A stretch of 16,119 nt of DNA from Chloroflexota bacterium (lineage in GTDB: Bacteria; Chloroflexota; Dehalococcoidia; Lucifugimonadales; Lucifugimonadaceae). The notes beneath the pieces are model-generated. The model was not told the origin of the DNA, searched no databases, and worked only from the letters and a program-made list of their open reading frames with translations. Positions 14,773-16,119 of the stretch are shown piece by piece (within the stretch, counting starts at the first letter, position 1; each line of letters opens with the position of its first letter). The position numbers and the translations under genes were made by a program. The DNA is taken from NCBI GenBank assembly GCA_002708145.1, contig PAOV01000025.1, positions 32,099-48,217 on the forward strand, given 5' to 3'.

Positions 14773-14788
14773 TATATATTAATATATA
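14773..14788. repeat. Perfect 16-bp A/T palindrome between the CPBP and monooxygenase genes
   Basis: TATATATT-AATATATA (14773-14788) is a loop-free perfect inverted repeat that abuts the CPBP stop codon in a 29-base gap. It has no G/C and no following U-tract of the usual kind on the minus strand, so it is a poor intrinsic terminator. It could be a binding site or simply A/T-rich chance. Confidence 0.4.
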
Positions 14789-15661
14789 TTATAAGTAGAA
14801 TTTACTAATAATTACTGCTAAAAAGTTATGCATACTATGTATAAATATTGATGGATAGATTGATTTTGATTTAATAAATATAAAACCTAAACAAATTCCT
14901 AGGATAAAAGTTGGAAATAATGAACCGATATTTATATGAAAAAAAGAGAAGATAATTGATGAAATAACTAAGGAGTATTTTATATTAAATTTTTTCTTTA
15001 AACCATTAATTAGGAAGCCACGAAAAAATATTTCTTCACATATAGGTACAATAATACTAACTAAAATTATAGTTATAAAAATATTTTCAAATGCTAATTT
15101 TAAAACTTCTTTTGCTGAGTTTGGAGGTAGTAGGAAATCAAGACTCAAAGTCTCTATTAACCACCCCCAAATTGCTATAATAAACAAAGAAATAATCCAA
15201 TAAAAAATTCCACTTAAAAAATACTCTATTTTTGTTTTACGAAAACCAAAATTCCATAAATTTGAGCCATATTTTACAATAGATAAATTAACAGCTGGAA
15301 ATAAGAATAAAACTGATAATAAACAGCTACAAATAATCTCTAAAGAAAAATTATAAAAGTAAATCTCATTATTTATTTTCACTCCTGAAATGACAAAAAA
15401 TAATGAAAAAATAGTCCATACTGATACCCACAAGATTAGATTGATATAGGGTAAATTAAATATTTTTGTAATAAAAATTATTATTCCTAATAGTAATAAA
15501 GCTAAAAGGATTTTTCCATCCTGGCTGAGTAAGTTATCATTTTGTGAAAATTTTAGTTCAAAAAGGATTGCAAAAAAAAGTGAACCTATTGTTACTAATA
15601 ATGTTGATAAAATAATTGCGAGTATAGTATCAAAATAATTCCACTTAGTACTCGAATACAT
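14789..15661 (-). CDS. CPBP family intramembrane glutamic protease
   Basis: A 290-residue integral membrane protein with about eight hydrophobic segments. The C-terminal half carries the three Abi/CPBP (Rce1-like) motifs: EExxxR at 209-214 (EEIFFR), FxxxH at 238-242 (FSFFH) and HxxxN at 275-279 (HSMHN). These provide the catalytic glutamate and histidines that act within the membrane. The N-terminal half (about 10-130) is four additional transmembrane helices without motifs I recognise. Family members remove CAAX-type peptides in eukaryotes and, in bacteria, act in bacteriocin immunity or membrane-protein cleavage; the substrate here is unknown. It starts five bases after the ftsH stop, so two membrane proteases are linked. 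No Shine-Dalgarno is visible before the ATG at 15661. Confidence 0.88.
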   Translation of the reverse strand: MYSSTKWNYFDTILAIILSTLLVTIGSLFFAILFELKFSQNDNLLSQDGKILLALLLLGIIIFITKIFNLPYINLILWVSVWTIFSLFFVISGVKINNEIYFYNFSLEIICSCLLSVLFLFPAVNLSIVKYGSNLWNFGFRKTKIEYFLSGIFYWIISLFIIAIWGWLIETLSLDFLLPPNSAKEVLKLAFENIFITIILVSIIVPICEEIFFRGFLINGLKKKFNIKYSLVISSIIFSFFHINIGSLFPTFILGICLGFIFIKSKSIYPSIFIHSMHNFLAVIISKFYL

Positions 15662-15666
15662 TTTAG

Positions 15667-16119
15667 TTACATCGTTTGAGGTTCTGCATCTGGCAGATCT
15701 TTGTTTTGATCTAAATTAGTATTTTCATTATTAGAGTCATTGTTTGAATCTGATTTACTTTCGATTTTAGCTTTTTCTTTGTAAGGATCTTTTCCTTCGA
15801 GGATTGCCAAAAATTGATCTGATTCTATAGTCTCATGTTTAAGTAAAAAATTGGCAATTTGTTCAAGTTCTTTATCGTATTTAGTTAGAATATTTTTTGC
15901 ATTATTTTCTGCTTCTTTTAGAAGACGATTAATTTCACTATCAATTATTTCTTCTGTCTTAAGTGAATAATCGCGTTCTTCAGACATTTCTCTTCCAAGA
16001 AATACTGCTCCACCCTGCCTTTTGCCAAAAGAACGATTTGATAATTTGTCAGACATACCTAACCTCATTACCATCTCTCTTGCTATATTTGTAGCTTGTT
16101 CAAAATCATTTGAAGCACC
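15667..16119 (-). CDS. ftsH: ATP-dependent zinc metalloprotease FtsH, C-terminal part, cut by right edge
   Basis: Membrane-anchored AAA+ protease that degrades misfolded membrane proteins and some regulators. The frame is open to the window end, so the ATG at 16074 is internal and the visible 150 residues are the C-terminus only. The first residues, GASNDFEQATNIAREMV, are the FtsH signature; Asp5 corresponds to the third zinc ligand (E. coli D495). GMSDKL and VFLGREMSEERDYS follow, then a helical region (about 55-112). The last 35 or so residues are a Lys/Asn/Asp/Ser-rich, probably disordered tail ending PQTM. The transmembrane, AAA+ and HExxH parts lie outside. It is the first visible gene of the nine-gene minus-strand run. 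Confidence 0.96.
   Translation of the reverse strand, partial: GASNDFEQATNIAREMVMRLGMSDKLSNRSFGKRQGGAVFLGREMSEERDYSLKTEEIIDSEINRLLKEAENNAKNILTKYDKELEQIANFLLKHETIESDQFLAILEGKDPYKEKAKIESKSDSNNDSNNENTNLDQNKDLPDAEPQTM

Noticed and set aside
15667..16074. A complete small gene beginning at ATG 16074
   Set aside because: The frame continues to the window edge with FtsH sequence (GASNDFEQATNIARE), so the ATG is internal to a truncated ftsH.
13284..16119. A defence or toxin island (CPBP/Abi protein plus flavoenzyme)
   Set aside because: The CPBP protein is linked to ftsH and the flavoenzyme is a Baeyer-Villiger type; no toxin, immunity, nuclease or phage gene is nearby and base composition matches the surroundings.
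1..16119. tRNA, rRNA, CRISPR array, insertion sequence or prophage
   Set aside because: No G/C-rich cloverleaf-sized segment, no spaced repeats, no transposase or integrase and no terminal inverted repeats were seen; intergenic space is too short for most of these.

Overview
The window is a dense, very AT-rich piece of bacterial chromosome (roughly 30% G+C by eye, not computed). It carries 15 protein genes, two of them cut by the window edges, and no tRNA, rRNA, CRISPR array, transposon or phage gene that I can see. The longest non-coding gap is about 250 bases. Many junctions are only a few bases long, and two convergent pairs end 2 bases apart or overlap by 4. Only 3 of the 14 visible gene starts have a recognisable Shine-Dalgarno sequence. 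Together these features suggest a streamlined, probably marine, free-living bacterium. The FtsH tail, the AroH-type chorismate mutase and LigA details look Chloroflexota-like to me (a Dehalococcoidia/SAR202-type relative). That placement is inference from remembered family resemblance and should be held loosely.

Layout, left to right. (1) Bases 1-449, minus: the N-terminal 149 codons of rsmD (16S rRNA methyltransferase), running off the left edge. (2) 701-3491, plus: lysS then serS, two class II aminoacyl-tRNA synthetases, separated from rsmD by a divergent, extremely AT-rich spacer. (3) 3494-6112, minus: pth (peptidyl-tRNA hydrolase) and ligA (NAD-dependent DNA ligase), converging on serS with a 2-base gap. 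(4) 6229-7512, plus: a single DUF1015-family gene of unknown function. (5) 7509-16119, minus: nine genes in a row. In transcription order they are ftsH (3' part), a CPBP intramembrane protease, an EthA-like Baeyer-Villiger monooxygenase, trpA, aroH (chorismate mutase), a type I-alpha DAHP synthase, ribF, tyrS and an AspC/TyrB-type aminotransferase. The only sizeable gap inside this run is 94 bases, upstream of the DAHP synthase gene.

How the genes work together. Five of the nine genes in region 5 concern aromatic amino acids: the first committed shikimate step (DAHP synthase), the branch to Phe/Tyr (chorismate mutase), a Trp step (TrpA), Tyr use (TyrS) and an aminotransferase that could make Phe/Tyr. 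RibF supplies FMN/FAD. FtsH and the CPBP protein are both membrane proteases. The left half is translation and DNA-ligation housekeeping.

I did not find a new multi-gene system. The points most worth checking are the aromatic amino acid gene cluster without trpB, the Arg-to-Lys change at a key active-site position of the chorismate mutase, Trp substitutions at conserved LigA positions, the enteric-like character of the aminotransferase and DAHP synthase, and the EthA-like monooxygenase inside a housekeeping gene run.
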